From Mariniphaga sediminis (GTDB lineage Bacteria > Bacteroidota > Bacteroidia > Bacteroidales > Prolixibacteraceae), in NCBI RefSeq assembly GCF_003573545.1, contig NZ_QWET01000009.1, positions 146,707-210,706 on the forward strand: DNA of 64,000 bases. Reading direction: 5' to 3'. The notes beneath the pieces were generated by a model that searched no databases, was not told where the DNA came from, and saw only the letters and a list, made by a program, of their open reading frames with translations. Shown piece by piece: positions 43,309-52,608 of the stretch; position 1 is the stretch's first letter, and each line of letters opens with the position of its first letter. Made by a program: the position numbers and the translations under genes.

Positions 43309-44940
43309 ATGAAAAAATTATTTGTTATTATAAGCCTTTCATTATTTATCGCTATGGCATGTAACGATGAATATTTGGAAAAGATCCCATTAGACAGCGT
43401 AAGTGATGCTGATTTTTGGAAATCAGCATCAGACATAGCCATGTATGCGAATCAATTTTATCAATATTTAGATCCTCCTAATTTTTTGTTCCGCTCAGGC
43501 CCAGATAACGATTCGGATAATCAGGCTCCGGCAAACCGCCGTGCACGTAGCTGGAATGAATACACTGTTCCGGCATCCGGAGGAGGTTGGGGCAAAGGAG
43601 ACTGGCTGCCTATACGCAGATGTAATTTTGCCCTTGTCAGGATTGAAAATATGGAAAAGAGTCCCGAAGTCTTAAGATATGAAGGAGAGATAAGATTTTT
43701 TAAAGCATACTTTTACCATAAAAAAGTAAAAGATTTTGGCGATGTGCCCTGGTTTGATAAAGATTTACAAACAGACTCTGAAGAACTTTATAATGCAAGG
43801 GATTCCAGAGAAGTGGTTTTCGCCAACTTGCTGAAAGATCTGGATTTTGCCATTGCCAATCTGCCCGAAGAATCTGCCACTGGGCGCCTGACAAAATATG
43901 CGGCGCTTACTTTTAAGGCAGAGGCATGTTTATACGAAGGCACATTTAGAAAATATCACGACCTTGGAAATTTTGAAGAGATATTAAGAGAAGGGGCTAA
44001 TGCTGCCGAAGGTGTGATAAACTCAGGAGCATTTGAGCTATATAGTACCGATAATCCTCACAATGATTATTTCGATTTATTTGTTCAGTATGAATTGAAG
44101 GGAAACCCGGAAGCCATAATGATCCAACGTTTTATTAAAGGATTGCACACACATGATGATGTTCGTCAATTAGGTGAGCAACAAACAGGTTATACCAAGG
44201 ATTTTGTAAAATCATATCTTTGCGAAGACGGTTTGCCTACTTCTTTGAGTCCTCTGTACCAAGGCGATGAAGAATTTATGGATGAATTTCAAAACAGGGA
44301 TCCCCGTATGAAACAATCAATCTATACCCCCGATCGTCCATACAGAATATATCAGGATGGAGGAGAAGAATACCTGGACATGCCTGAGTTTGACAGAAAT
44401 TACTGTACAACTGGATATTACATCACCAAAGGATATTCCCCTTATGAAGCGGACAGGGTGCAATGGCAGTGCGACATTGATCGTTTTATTTTTCGTTATG
44501 GAAAATTACTGGTTACCTATGCTGAACTCAAAGCAGAATTAGGAGAATGCACACAGGAAGTGCTGGACCAAAGCATCAATGTACTTAGAGACAGGGTAAA
44601 CATGCCTCATCTGACTGTGGATGTTAGCTTTGTGGATCCGGATTGGCCGGTTTGGGAAATTCCGGTATCACCTCTTATTAATGAGATTCGCCGCGAACGC
44701 CGTATCGAAACCTGTGCAGAAGGTAACAGATGGGATGATTTGGTTCGATGGAAAGCTTGTAAGAGACTCGAAGATTCTCTCACGTATAAAGGAGCACGCG
44801 ATCCTAATGATAATAACAATTATAGAATCGTGTATCCCGGCTTTACAAGAACATGGGATAACAAATTGTATCTTCTCCCAATACCAACCCAGGAAATAGC
44901 TCTAAATCCAAACCTGGAACAAAACCCGGGCTGGGAATAA
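43309..44940 (+). CDS. SusD/RagB nutrient-binding lipoprotein
   Basis: A 543-residue surface lipoprotein (lipobox AMAC, Cys18) that forms the lid on SusC and binds the substrate. SusD hallmarks: YLEKIPLDSVSDADFWKSASD near the N-terminus, RCNFALVRIENM, EIRFFKAYFYHKKVKDFGDVPWFD, ATGRLTKYAALTFKAEACLYEG, and the end WDNKLYLLPIPTQEIALNPNLEQNPGW. It starts 21 bases after susC, as in all such pairs, and is followed by the 16-bp hairpin at 44953-44994. Confidence 0.96.
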   Translation: MKKLFVIISLSLFIAMACNDEYLEKIPLDSVSDADFWKSASDIAMYANQFYQYLDPPNFLFRSGPDNDSDNQAPANRRARSWNEYTVPASGGGWGKGDWLPIRRCNFALVRIENMEKSPEVLRYEGEIRFFKAYFYHKKVKDFGDVPWFDKDLQTDSEELYNARDSREVVFANLLKDLDFAIANLPEESATGRLTKYAALTFKAEACLYEGTFRKYHDLGNFEEILREGANAAEGVINSGAFELYSTDNPHNDYFDLFVQYELKGNPEAIMIQRFIKGLHTHDDVRQLGEQQTGYTKDFVKSYLCEDGLPTSLSPLYQGDEEFMDEFQNRDPRMKQSIYTPDRPYRIYQDGGEEYLDMPEFDRNYCTTGYYITKGYSPYEADRVQWQCDIDRFIFRYGKLLVTYAELKAELGECTQEVLDQSINVLRDRVNMPHLTVDVSFVDPDWPVWEIPVSPLINEIRRERRIETCAEGNRWDDLVRWKACKRLEDSLTYKGARDPNDNNNYRIVYPGFTRTWDNKLYLLPIPTQEIALNPNLEQNPGWE

Positions 44941-44952
44941 AAAAGTATCAAA

Positions 44953-44994
44953 TAACTTAAAGATTGGCGAAAAACATAGCCAATCTTTAAGTTA
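44953..44994 (+). repeat. Perfect 16-bp intercistronic stem-loop after susD
   Basis: TAACTTAAAGATTGGC (44953-44968) pairs without mismatch with GCCAATCTTTAAGTTA (44979-44994), 10-base loop. No T tail follows, so it is more likely an mRNA-stabilising or processing stem protecting the susCD message than an efficient terminator. It lies between susD and the first enzyme gene. Confidence 0.75.
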
Positions 44995-45022
44995 GTAATC
45001 AAACAATTATAAAGGGTAAAAA

Positions 45023-46480
45023 ATGTCTAATAAAATAGAAGGTTGGAAAATCTTAATAGGAATTTATCTGGTTTTATTATCAACTAATACTTCTTTTGCT
45101 GTTAATCAGAATCCTCACAAACTTTATGTCGGCTGGTCAACAAAAAGCATAACTCCCGATAAACCTGTTGCCCTTTCCGGTCAGTTTGGGACCAGAATCA
45201 GCAGGGAAATAATGGACTCCGTAACATGTACTGCAATGGCCATTGAGACAAGAAATGGTGATGAAAGTATCGAAACAGCCATTATGGTATCTTGTGATCT
45301 TGTGGTAATTAGAGGAGGCCTTCTTAAAAAAGTGACAGGGCTATTAAAAAAAGAATTACCCGAATTTAATTCAAACAAATTAATCTTAAATGCCACGCAC
45401 ACCCACACCGGACCTGTACTGACGGAAGGTAGGTATGAAATACCCGAAGAGGCGATTCAGCCTGCAGAATATGTAAAATTTGCAGCAGAACAAATTGTAA
45501 ATGCCGCCGTTGAAGCCTGGAAATCCCGCAAACCTGCCGGGATGAGTTGGGGACTGGGACAGGCAGTGGTGGGAAACAACCGCCGGGCAGTTTACTTTTC
45601 CCCTGTTCCAAGTGGTTTTGGAGAGGGGACAGCAGTAATGTATGGAAAAACAGATCGGGTAGATTTTTCGCATATAGAAGGCTATGAAGATCATGGTCTG
45701 GAAATGATGTTTTTTTGGGATGAGCAGAAAAAACTTACCGGTATGGTATTAAACATTGCATGTCCTACACAAGAGACAGAGAGTCTGACACAATTGTCTG
45801 CCGATTTTTGGCATGAGGCAAGGGTTGAATTGCATAAACGATATGGCAAAGATGTTTATATTTTACCACAGGTTGCCGCAGCTGGTGATATTTCCCCCCA
45901 TTTACTGTGGAGGAAGGAAGCTGAAATGGAAATGCTTAAACGAAAAGGGATAAATCGCAGGCAGGAAATTGGGCTTCGCATAGCAAACGCAGTAGATGAA
46001 GTATTCCCTTACGTTCAGGACGATATAAAAAATGAAGTTGTCTTCAATCATCTATATGATGAGTTGTTTTTACCTGTACGCAAAGTTACCAAAGAGGAGG
46101 CAGATCAGTCTGAAAAATTGGCTAAAGAGCAACCTGACCGGGCATCATGGCACAGAGGAATTATTGACAGATATAATAAACAGGATAAAAATCCATATTA
46201 CCCGGTAAAAGTAAATGTTATGCGACTGGACGATGTTGTTTTTGCAACTAATCCTTTCGAACTTTTTCTTGATTTTGGGTTGAGAATTAAAACTCGTAGT
46301 GACGCTGTTTTAACTTTTGTTGTACAGCTTGCAAATGGAAACGGAACCTACGTCCCTACCGCTAAAGCTGAAGCCGGGGGTGGCTATTCTGCAATAGTAC
46401 AAAGCAATTCTGTGGGCTCTGAGGGAGGACAGGTACTGGTTGAAAAAACAGTTGAAATGATCAGCAAAACAATGAAATAA
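45023..46480 (+). CDS. Neutral-ceramidase-like hydrolase A
   Basis: First of five paralogues of the neutral/alkaline ceramidase N-terminal family (PF04734). 485 residues with a signal peptide ending near SFA (residue 26), so periplasmic or exported. Zinc-site HxH is in NATHTHTG (His126/128), the proposed nucleophile Ser291 in GDISPH (the amidase motif GDVSPN of known ceramidases), and candidate Glu413 (NPFELFLDFG) and Tyr455 (GGGYSAI) complete the site. Classical ceramidases are about 640-780 residues; this one lacks the C-terminal Ig-like domain. Ceramidases cleave the amide of ceramide; the true substrate here is inferred only. It is 15 bases upstream of a clan GH-A gene. Confidence 0.87.
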   Translation: MSNKIEGWKILIGIYLVLLSTNTSFAVNQNPHKLYVGWSTKSITPDKPVALSGQFGTRISREIMDSVTCTAMAIETRNGDESIETAIMVSCDLVVIRGGLLKKVTGLLKKELPEFNSNKLILNATHTHTGPVLTEGRYEIPEEAIQPAEYVKFAAEQIVNAAVEAWKSRKPAGMSWGLGQAVVGNNRRAVYFSPVPSGFGEGTAVMYGKTDRVDFSHIEGYEDHGLEMMFFWDEQKKLTGMVLNIACPTQETESLTQLSADFWHEARVELHKRYGKDVYILPQVAAAGDISPHLLWRKEAEMEMLKRKGINRRQEIGLRIANAVDEVFPYVQDDIKNEVVFNHLYDELFLPVRKVTKEEADQSEKLAKEQPDRASWHRGIIDRYNKQDKNPYYPVKVNVMRLDDVVFATNPFELFLDFGLRIKTRSDAVLTFVVQLANGNGTYVPTAKAEAGGGYSAIVQSNSVGSEGGQVLVEKTVEMISKTMK

Positions 46481-46495
46481 TCTAAAACAATAATC

Positions 46496-48613
46496 ATGAA
46501 AATAAAATCAATATTTATTCTTACAACAAAAAATATGGTATGTGCCAGCCTACTGAAAGCTTGTATATTTACACTGTTGTTTTTGTTTTTTCAGATAGAG
46601 AGTATAAGTAATATCCTAATCCCCAAACAGGACAATACTCCCTCCAAAACCATACCCTATACCCTCCCATGGGACGATATGCCCATTGATTTGTCTTTCA
46701 TTTATGAAAAAGAAAAACCGGCAGGAAAGCATGGCTTCCTAAAAGCGGTAGGCGATAAATTTATTTTTGAAGATGGGACTGAAGGAAGATTTTGGGGCAC
46801 CAACTTCAACAGCGCTCAAATTTTCCCTTCGCACCAACATAGCGAAAAAGTAGCAAAGCGACTGGCAAAAATAGGGGTTAACATAGTCAGATTCCACCAA
46901 ATGGATGGAGAATGGTCCACCCCAAATATATTTCAGTTTACCAGAGGAGAAAATAAATCCAATACACAAAGCCTTGATCCTGAAAGCATGGATCGTCTTG
47001 ACTACCTGATATATAGTTTGAAAAAGGAAGGAATATACGTTTATATGGATTTGTTAACCTACCGGAGATTTGAAACAGGTGACGGCGTTGTAGCTGCCGA
47101 CAAATTGGGTGATGCTGCAAAACCATATAGCACATACAACAGAAAGTTAATTGAATTACAAAAAAGATTCAATTATGATTTATGGACTCACATAAACCCG
47201 TATACAAAACTGGCATATAAAGATGAGCCTGCGATTGTAATGACTGAAATTACGAACGAATGTGATTTATGGTCACAAAATGTAACTGTCGAACCTTACA
47301 GAACAGAACTGGAAGATTTATACAGAACCTGGGCCGACAAGAATAAAATAAAAGTAGGTAACGGGAAGCTGGAGTTTAACAAAAAAGACATCAATATTCA
47401 GAAGTTCTTCATCGATGTAACTACTGATTATTATAATGAAATGATTGAGCACATGCGGGAAATAGGAGTGAAGATTCCTATTGCCGGCACCAACTGGACA
47501 AGAAATGCCGCCCATTTGACTGCACAGGTAGTGGCAGATTTTACCGATTCCCATGCCTATTATTATGATTTTGGACTGTGGAGAGATGGAAGCAAACGGT
47601 TTATGAATGAGCCAATGACTGGCAACACAAACAATATGCTTCCCGGATTGGCATTTTATAACGTACAAGATAAGCCATTTTTTGTTTCTGAATGGGATAA
47701 TCCCTGGCCTAATGAGTGGAGGGCTGAAAGTTCTTTGTTAATGTCTGCTGTGGGAGCCATGCAAGGCTGGAGTGGCTTTGCTATCCATACTTACAGATAT
47801 ACCCTGGATGAAGATGTTGATATGATAGCCAAGCCCATCACCGGGGAAGCACTAAATGGAGTCTATTACAGAGGTGGATTGTTTGATACATTCAATGACC
47901 CTGCTAAGTTTGGATTGTTTTATCATGCTGCACTAATAATAAGAAGGGGTGATTTCAGACCTGCAGAGAAAACTGTAAATATAAAATTAGACGACTTGCT
48001 TTCAAGGCACGGGAAAGCCCTTTTGCTTACCGCAGAAAAGCATAAAGTAAAGAGTGTCCTTCCCGGAATGGTCAGTAAGGGAGATATAATTGTTCATCCT
48101 GATGAAGCAGTGGTTGATCCGGAAAAAAGGGAGGTACTTTCCGATACCAAGCAACTATACAGAAACTTAAACAAAAAAATAGGATGGCTTGATTCTCCTA
48201 AAACAAAAGCAGTATATGGTTTTGTAGGAAAGGAAGGTGAGATAAAATTAAACAAGGTAAACTTTGAGATAAAAACAGATTTTGCCACTGTTGCAATCAG
48301 CTCTTTGAATGATGCTCCCATTAGCTCTTCGGATAACATGCTCCTGACAGCTGTGGGCCGGGCCGAAAATACCAATAGCAAGTATAACAATGAACATACC
48401 CAAATACTTGACATTGGCCATGGTCCTGTCCAGGTAGAAGTAATAGAAGCTGCCATTGAGATTACCACTGATAAAAAAAATCTGCGTGTAATGTCTGTCA
48501 ACCCGCAGGGAATGATTACCGGTTATATGCCTTCAGAATACAAAGAAGGAGTGTTCAGATTTGAAATTGGAAAAGAATTCCAGTCAATGTATTATTTGAT
48601 ACAGGAACTGTAA
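46496..48613 (+). CDS. Clan GH-A (GH5-like) glycoside hydrolase 1
   Basis: A 705-residue exported glycosidase. After an N-terminal hydrophobic segment (about 20-40) comes a (beta/alpha)8 region: FEDGTEGRFWGTNFNSAQIFP (in part), RLAKIGVNIVRFHQMDGEW, acid/base Asn254-Glu255 in MTEITNECD, and the nucleophile Glu399 in PFFVSEWDNPWPNEW. About 490-705 is a beta-rich accessory domain. The Asn-Glu plus Glu layout is diagnostic of clan GH-A; family 5 (which includes endoglycoceramidases) is my best guess, but subfamily and substrate are unknown. Close paralogue of the gene at 50419. It lies 18 bases before ceramidase-like gene B. Confidence 0.85.
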   Translation: MKIKSIFILTTKNMVCASLLKACIFTLLFLFFQIESISNILIPKQDNTPSKTIPYTLPWDDMPIDLSFIYEKEKPAGKHGFLKAVGDKFIFEDGTEGRFWGTNFNSAQIFPSHQHSEKVAKRLAKIGVNIVRFHQMDGEWSTPNIFQFTRGENKSNTQSLDPESMDRLDYLIYSLKKEGIYVYMDLLTYRRFETGDGVVAADKLGDAAKPYSTYNRKLIELQKRFNYDLWTHINPYTKLAYKDEPAIVMTEITNECDLWSQNVTVEPYRTELEDLYRTWADKNKIKVGNGKLEFNKKDINIQKFFIDVTTDYYNEMIEHMREIGVKIPIAGTNWTRNAAHLTAQVVADFTDSHAYYYDFGLWRDGSKRFMNEPMTGNTNNMLPGLAFYNVQDKPFFVSEWDNPWPNEWRAESSLLMSAVGAMQGWSGFAIHTYRYTLDEDVDMIAKPITGEALNGVYYRGGLFDTFNDPAKFGLFYHAALIIRRGDFRPAEKTVNIKLDDLLSRHGKALLLTAEKHKVKSVLPGMVSKGDIIVHPDEAVVDPEKREVLSDTKQLYRNLNKKIGWLDSPKTKAVYGFVGKEGEIKLNKVNFEIKTDFATVAISSLNDAPISSSDNMLLTAVGRAENTNSKYNNEHTQILDIGHGPVQVEVIEAAIEITTDKKNLRVMSVNPQGMITGYMPSEYKEGVFRFEIGKEFQSMYYLIQEL

Positions 48614-48631
48614 AAATCTAAAATTGGCATA

Positions 48632-50233
48632 ATGAACGTACATCTTCTATGCAAAACATTATTCTACAGTATTATTTTCTTTTTCCTGATAAGCTGTAAA
48701 GAAAAGGAAGTTGACAATTCATCTCAAATGTATATTGGATGGGCATCTGAAAATACGACACCTAATGTTCCTGTTATTATTCACGGACAGTTCCATGCCA
48801 GGGTATCAGAAGGGATTATGGACCCTGTAACGGCGACTGCTCTTGCAATTGAATCCATTGATGGACAATCTTCTAAAAAGGTAATACTAATAAGCTGCGA
48901 CTTGGTTTTTATTACGGATGAACTAAGGGATGCCGTAAGAAAACGTGTAACAGAATCATTACCGGAAATAAAACCCGAAGAAATAATTCTTAATGCCACT
49001 CATACCCACTCCGGCCCACAATACTCGGCCAGCAGAGAGGTTATAAAAGAGACTACTGATAATATTACTCAGACGTCAAATATAAAAAGCACTTATGGCA
49101 TTGAACTGGAAGCAATGGAGTTCTCAGATTGTTTGGATTTTTTAACAATAAACATAAGTAAAACTGCCAAACGGGCCTGGAAGAACCGGAAACCTGGGGG
49201 TATAAGTTATGGACTGGGACACGCTGCGGTGGGGAATAACCGCTTGCAATCAGGTGTTTCAGGAAAATCTCAAATGTATGGTAATACAAACAGGAAAGAT
49301 TTCAGTCATATTGAAGGCTATGAAGATCATTCGGTGAACCTGCTTTTCACCTGGGATAACAAAAAAAACATTACAGGTGTTGTGGTAAATTTAGCATGCC
49401 CATCGCAAGTTAGTGAAGGTGATTATTTGATAAGTGCGGATTTTTGGCATGAGACCAGAATTGAGATTAAGAAACGGATTGGAGAAGAGCTTTTTATCTT
49501 ACCACAGTGCAGCGCTGCGGGAGATCAGTCCCCACATCTTATGATAGAAAAGAAAGCGAAAGAACGTATGCAACAGCTTATGTTTCCGGGAACTGAATCA
49601 GGACGAAATAGCTCAGGCCGCAGAAAACAAATTGCAATGCATATTGCAGACGCTGTTACCTCAGTCCTTCATTATACAAAAAACAATATCGAGTGGAATC
49701 CCATTTTTGAACATAAAGTAGAGACAATAGAAATTTCCCGCAGGCTTATAGAGATTGAAGATGTCAATAATGCCATGAAAGAGGCTAAAGAGTGGGAAAA
49801 AAAGTTTGAAAAGATGCTTTTTGATATTACAGAAAATCCTGAGATGAAGGAAAAGCCGAGGTGGTACCTGGAAATAACCAGAACACACAGACTGATGCTG
49901 AGAAGTCTGGGTGTTAAGGAGCGCTATGAAAAACAAAAAATGCAACCAAGGCTTCCCATAGAAATTCATGTTTTACGGATAGGTAATATTGCTATGGCTA
50001 CAAATCCTTTTGAATATTATGTGGATTATGGAATGCAAATAAAGGCTCGTAGCCCTGCCATACAAACCTTTTTGGTTCAGTTGGCAGGGAGTGGTTCTTA
50101 TGTTCCTACAAACCGTTCAATTTCCGGGGGCGCCTATGGAGCAGTTCCAACAAGTACTTTAGTTGGCCCTGAAGGAGGTTATGAACTTGCAGAAGAAACC
50201 TTGAAACTGATAGATGAAGTGTGGGAAAAATAA
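48632..50233 (+). CDS. Neutral-ceramidase-like hydrolase B, lipoprotein
   Basis: 533 residues; lipoprotein signal with Cys22 (FLISC), so membrane-anchored, probably on the cell surface. HxH in NATHTHSGP (121-129), nucleophile Ser300 in GDQSPH. The insert YGIELEAMEFSDCLDFL after the HxH and a charged helix around 370-440 are shared with paralogue D. ISADFWHETRIEI and TNPFEYYVDYGMQIKARSP are common to all five. It is followed by a 185-base gap (50234-50418) without visible gene, longer than the other gaps in the locus, before the second GH-A gene. Confidence 0.86.
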   Translation: MNVHLLCKTLFYSIIFFFLISCKEKEVDNSSQMYIGWASENTTPNVPVIIHGQFHARVSEGIMDPVTATALAIESIDGQSSKKVILISCDLVFITDELRDAVRKRVTESLPEIKPEEIILNATHTHSGPQYSASREVIKETTDNITQTSNIKSTYGIELEAMEFSDCLDFLTINISKTAKRAWKNRKPGGISYGLGHAAVGNNRLQSGVSGKSQMYGNTNRKDFSHIEGYEDHSVNLLFTWDNKKNITGVVVNLACPSQVSEGDYLISADFWHETRIEIKKRIGEELFILPQCSAAGDQSPHLMIEKKAKERMQQLMFPGTESGRNSSGRRKQIAMHIADAVTSVLHYTKNNIEWNPIFEHKVETIEISRRLIEIEDVNNAMKEAKEWEKKFEKMLFDITENPEMKEKPRWYLEITRTHRLMLRSLGVKERYEKQKMQPRLPIEIHVLRIGNIAMATNPFEYYVDYGMQIKARSPAIQTFLVQLAGSGSYVPTNRSISGGAYGAVPTSTLVGPEGGYELAEETLKLIDEVWEK

Positions 50234-50418
50234 TTGATATAGGAAAGAATACCTGATGTTTCTGGTACATAGATTATAAGGCAGGCAGTATTCATCTAAC
50301 TGCAAATTTAATCGATTGTTGCCGTTCCACATTTGCCCATAATACCACAACTTGATATGTGTCAACAACTAAAAAAAGAATACAGGTAGTCCAAAACCAT
50401 TAGTAAAATATAAAAATC

Positions 50419-52569
50419 ATGAGTAAAATGTCACTTCTCAAAATCCCCAAACCTGGAATTTTAAAAAACTCTTATATCAAAAGAGGATTCTTTGTTATTC
50501 TTCTTTTTCTATCAATATTAGAGATTAATGGAGTAAATAATTCTCTTCATTCAGAAAATAATCTGAATGAACAGGGAGGGCCTGAAAGGAAATCAGTTCC
50601 GTATACCCTCCCCTGGGATGATATGCCCATTGATCTGTCTTTTATTTATAAAAATGAAAAACCCGCAGGGAAACATGGATTCTTAAAAGCAGAGGGAGAT
50701 AAATTTGTTTTTGAAGATGGAACCGAAGCCCGCTTTTGGGGAACCAATTTCAACAGTGCACAAATATTTCCTTCTCATGAGCACAGCGAAAAGGTAGCCA
50801 GGCGACTAGCCAAGATTGGGGTCAATATCGTAAGGTTCCATCAAATGGATGGGGAATGGTCCACTCCCAATATTTTTCAGTTTACCAGAGGAGAAAATAA
50901 ACCCAATACACAAAGCGTTGATCCGGAAAGCATGGATCGCCTTGACTACCTGATATATTGTCTAAAAAAAGAAGGGATATATATTTATATGGATTTGTTA
51001 ACCTACCGAAGATTTGAAACAGGTGACGGTGTTTTAGCCGCCGACAAATTGGGTGATGCTGCAAAACCATATAGTACATACAACAAAAAGTTAATTGAAT
51101 TACAAAAAAAATTCAATCATGATTTGTGGACTCACATAAATCCGTATACAAAACTGGCGTATAAAGATGAACCCGCTATCGTATTGACCGAGATAACCAA
51201 TGAAAATGATTTATTTACCTATCCGAGATATGCGGTAAAGGATGAACCTTACAGAACAGAACTAGAAGAACAATACAGGAAATGGGCCGCCAGCAAAAAA
51301 ATAAAGATTGGTAATGGTAAAGTTGAATTTGATCCCAGAGAAGATATTAACATAACAAACTTCTTTATCGATGTTACTAAAAATTACTACAATGAAATGA
51401 CTGCCCATATGCGGGAAATAGGTGTAAAGATTCCTATTGCCGGCACCAACTGGACAAGAAATGCAGCTCATTTATTTGCTCAGGCAGTCTGTGATTTTAC
51501 CGATACCCATGCTTACACATCTGGCGGTGGAGGATGGCGGGACGGAACCGGGAAGTTTGGAAATAAACCTAATGTAGGCTCTACCAATAATATGTTACCC
51601 GGGTTGGCATATTACAGAGTACAGGATAAGCCATTTTTTATATCGGAGTGGGATAATCCCTGGCCAAATGAGTGGAGAGCAGAAAGTTCAATCTTAATGG
51701 CAGCGGCAGGCTCTTTTCAGGGATGGGGCGGTTTTACCATACATACTTACCGGTATACTTTGGATGAGGATGTTGATATGATCGGTAAGCCTGTTACAGG
51801 AAAAGCGTTGAATGGTGTTTACTACAGGGGCGGCGTATTTGATACATTTAATGATCCTGCAAAGTTTGGGTTATTTTACCATGCAGCCCTCATTATGAGA
51901 AGAGGTGATATAAAACCTGCCGAAAAAATTGTAAATATAAAAATCATTGATCCTCTGGATGGTCGTGGGAAAGCCCATCTTTTAACAGCAGAAAAGCACA
52001 GGACTGAGAGTGTTATCCCCGGAATGAATTGCAAGGGAGATCTGATTGTCCGACCCGACGAAGCGGTATTAAACATAGAAAAAGGCGAGGTACTCTCTGA
52101 TACCAAAGAACTTTACAGAAACTTGAACAAAAAGATAGGTTGGATAGATTCACCAAAGAGTAAAGCGGTTTATGGCTTTATTGGCAAAGAAGGGGAATTG
52201 TCACTGAACGATTTTAAAGTTGACGCAAAGACAGATTTTGCCACTGTAGCTATTAGCTCGTTAACCGATGAGCCTATTAAAAGTTCAACAAACATGCTCC
52301 TGACAGCCATAGGGAGAGCAGACAATACCAACAGCAAATACAATGAGGAGCATACACAACAATTAAATCCCGGTCATGGTCCAATTTTGATTGAAGTGAT
52401 AGAAGCTGCGATAGAGATTACAACGGACAAGAAAAATTTACGTGTAATGTCTATAAATCCGCAAGGAATGATTACTGGTTACATGCCTTCTGAATATAAA
52501 GATGGAGTATTCAGATTTGAAATAGGTAAAGAATTTCAGTCAATGTACTATTTAATACAAGAACTATAA
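50419..52569 (+). CDS. Clan GH-A (GH5-like) glycoside hydrolase 2
   Basis: 716 residues, same architecture as the gene at 46496: acid/base Asn261-Glu262 in LTEITNEND, nucleophile Glu410 in PFFISEWDNPWPNEW. Long blocks are nearly identical to paralogue 1 (PYTLPWDDMPIDLSFIY, NIVRFHQMDGEWSTPNIF, KEFQSMYYLIQEL at the end), while the loop after the acid/base (FTYPRYAVKDEPYRT versus WSQNVTVEPYRT) and the loop near residue 365 (YTSGGGGWRDGTGKF versus YYYDFGLWRDGSKRF) differ. Those loops line the active-site side, so the two enzymes may have different specificity. Confidence 0.85.
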   Translation: MSKMSLLKIPKPGILKNSYIKRGFFVILLFLSILEINGVNNSLHSENNLNEQGGPERKSVPYTLPWDDMPIDLSFIYKNEKPAGKHGFLKAEGDKFVFEDGTEARFWGTNFNSAQIFPSHEHSEKVARRLAKIGVNIVRFHQMDGEWSTPNIFQFTRGENKPNTQSVDPESMDRLDYLIYCLKKEGIYIYMDLLTYRRFETGDGVLAADKLGDAAKPYSTYNKKLIELQKKFNHDLWTHINPYTKLAYKDEPAIVLTEITNENDLFTYPRYAVKDEPYRTELEEQYRKWAASKKIKIGNGKVEFDPREDINITNFFIDVTKNYYNEMTAHMREIGVKIPIAGTNWTRNAAHLFAQAVCDFTDTHAYTSGGGGWRDGTGKFGNKPNVGSTNNMLPGLAYYRVQDKPFFISEWDNPWPNEWRAESSILMAAAGSFQGWGGFTIHTYRYTLDEDVDMIGKPVTGKALNGVYYRGGVFDTFNDPAKFGLFYHAALIMRRGDIKPAEKIVNIKIIDPLDGRGKAHLLTAEKHRTESVIPGMNCKGDLIVRPDEAVLNIEKGEVLSDTKELYRNLNKKIGWIDSPKSKAVYGFIGKEGELSLNDFKVDAKTDFATVAISSLTDEPIKSSTNMLLTAIGRADNTNSKYNEEHTQQLNPGHGPILIEVIEAAIEITTDKKNLRVMSINPQGMITGYMPSEYKDGVFRFEIGKEFQSMYYLIQEL

Positions 52570-52608
52570 CCACGATAAAACACTGTATGCCACACAACCA
52601 AAATTAAC

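Noticed and set aside
45023..46480. Calling the five hydrolases true ceramidases
   Set aside because: Motifs support the fold and a zinc-serine amidase-type site, but the proteins are shorter than known ceramidases and diverge in the second half (for example SADFWHE in place of the usual GDNKGY-like segment), so only 'ceramidase-like' is supported.
50234..50418. 185-base gap inside the utilisation locus, tested for an internal promoter or remnant gene
   Set aside because: No TAnnTTTG box at a useful distance, no strong stem and no open frame resembling the neighbours.
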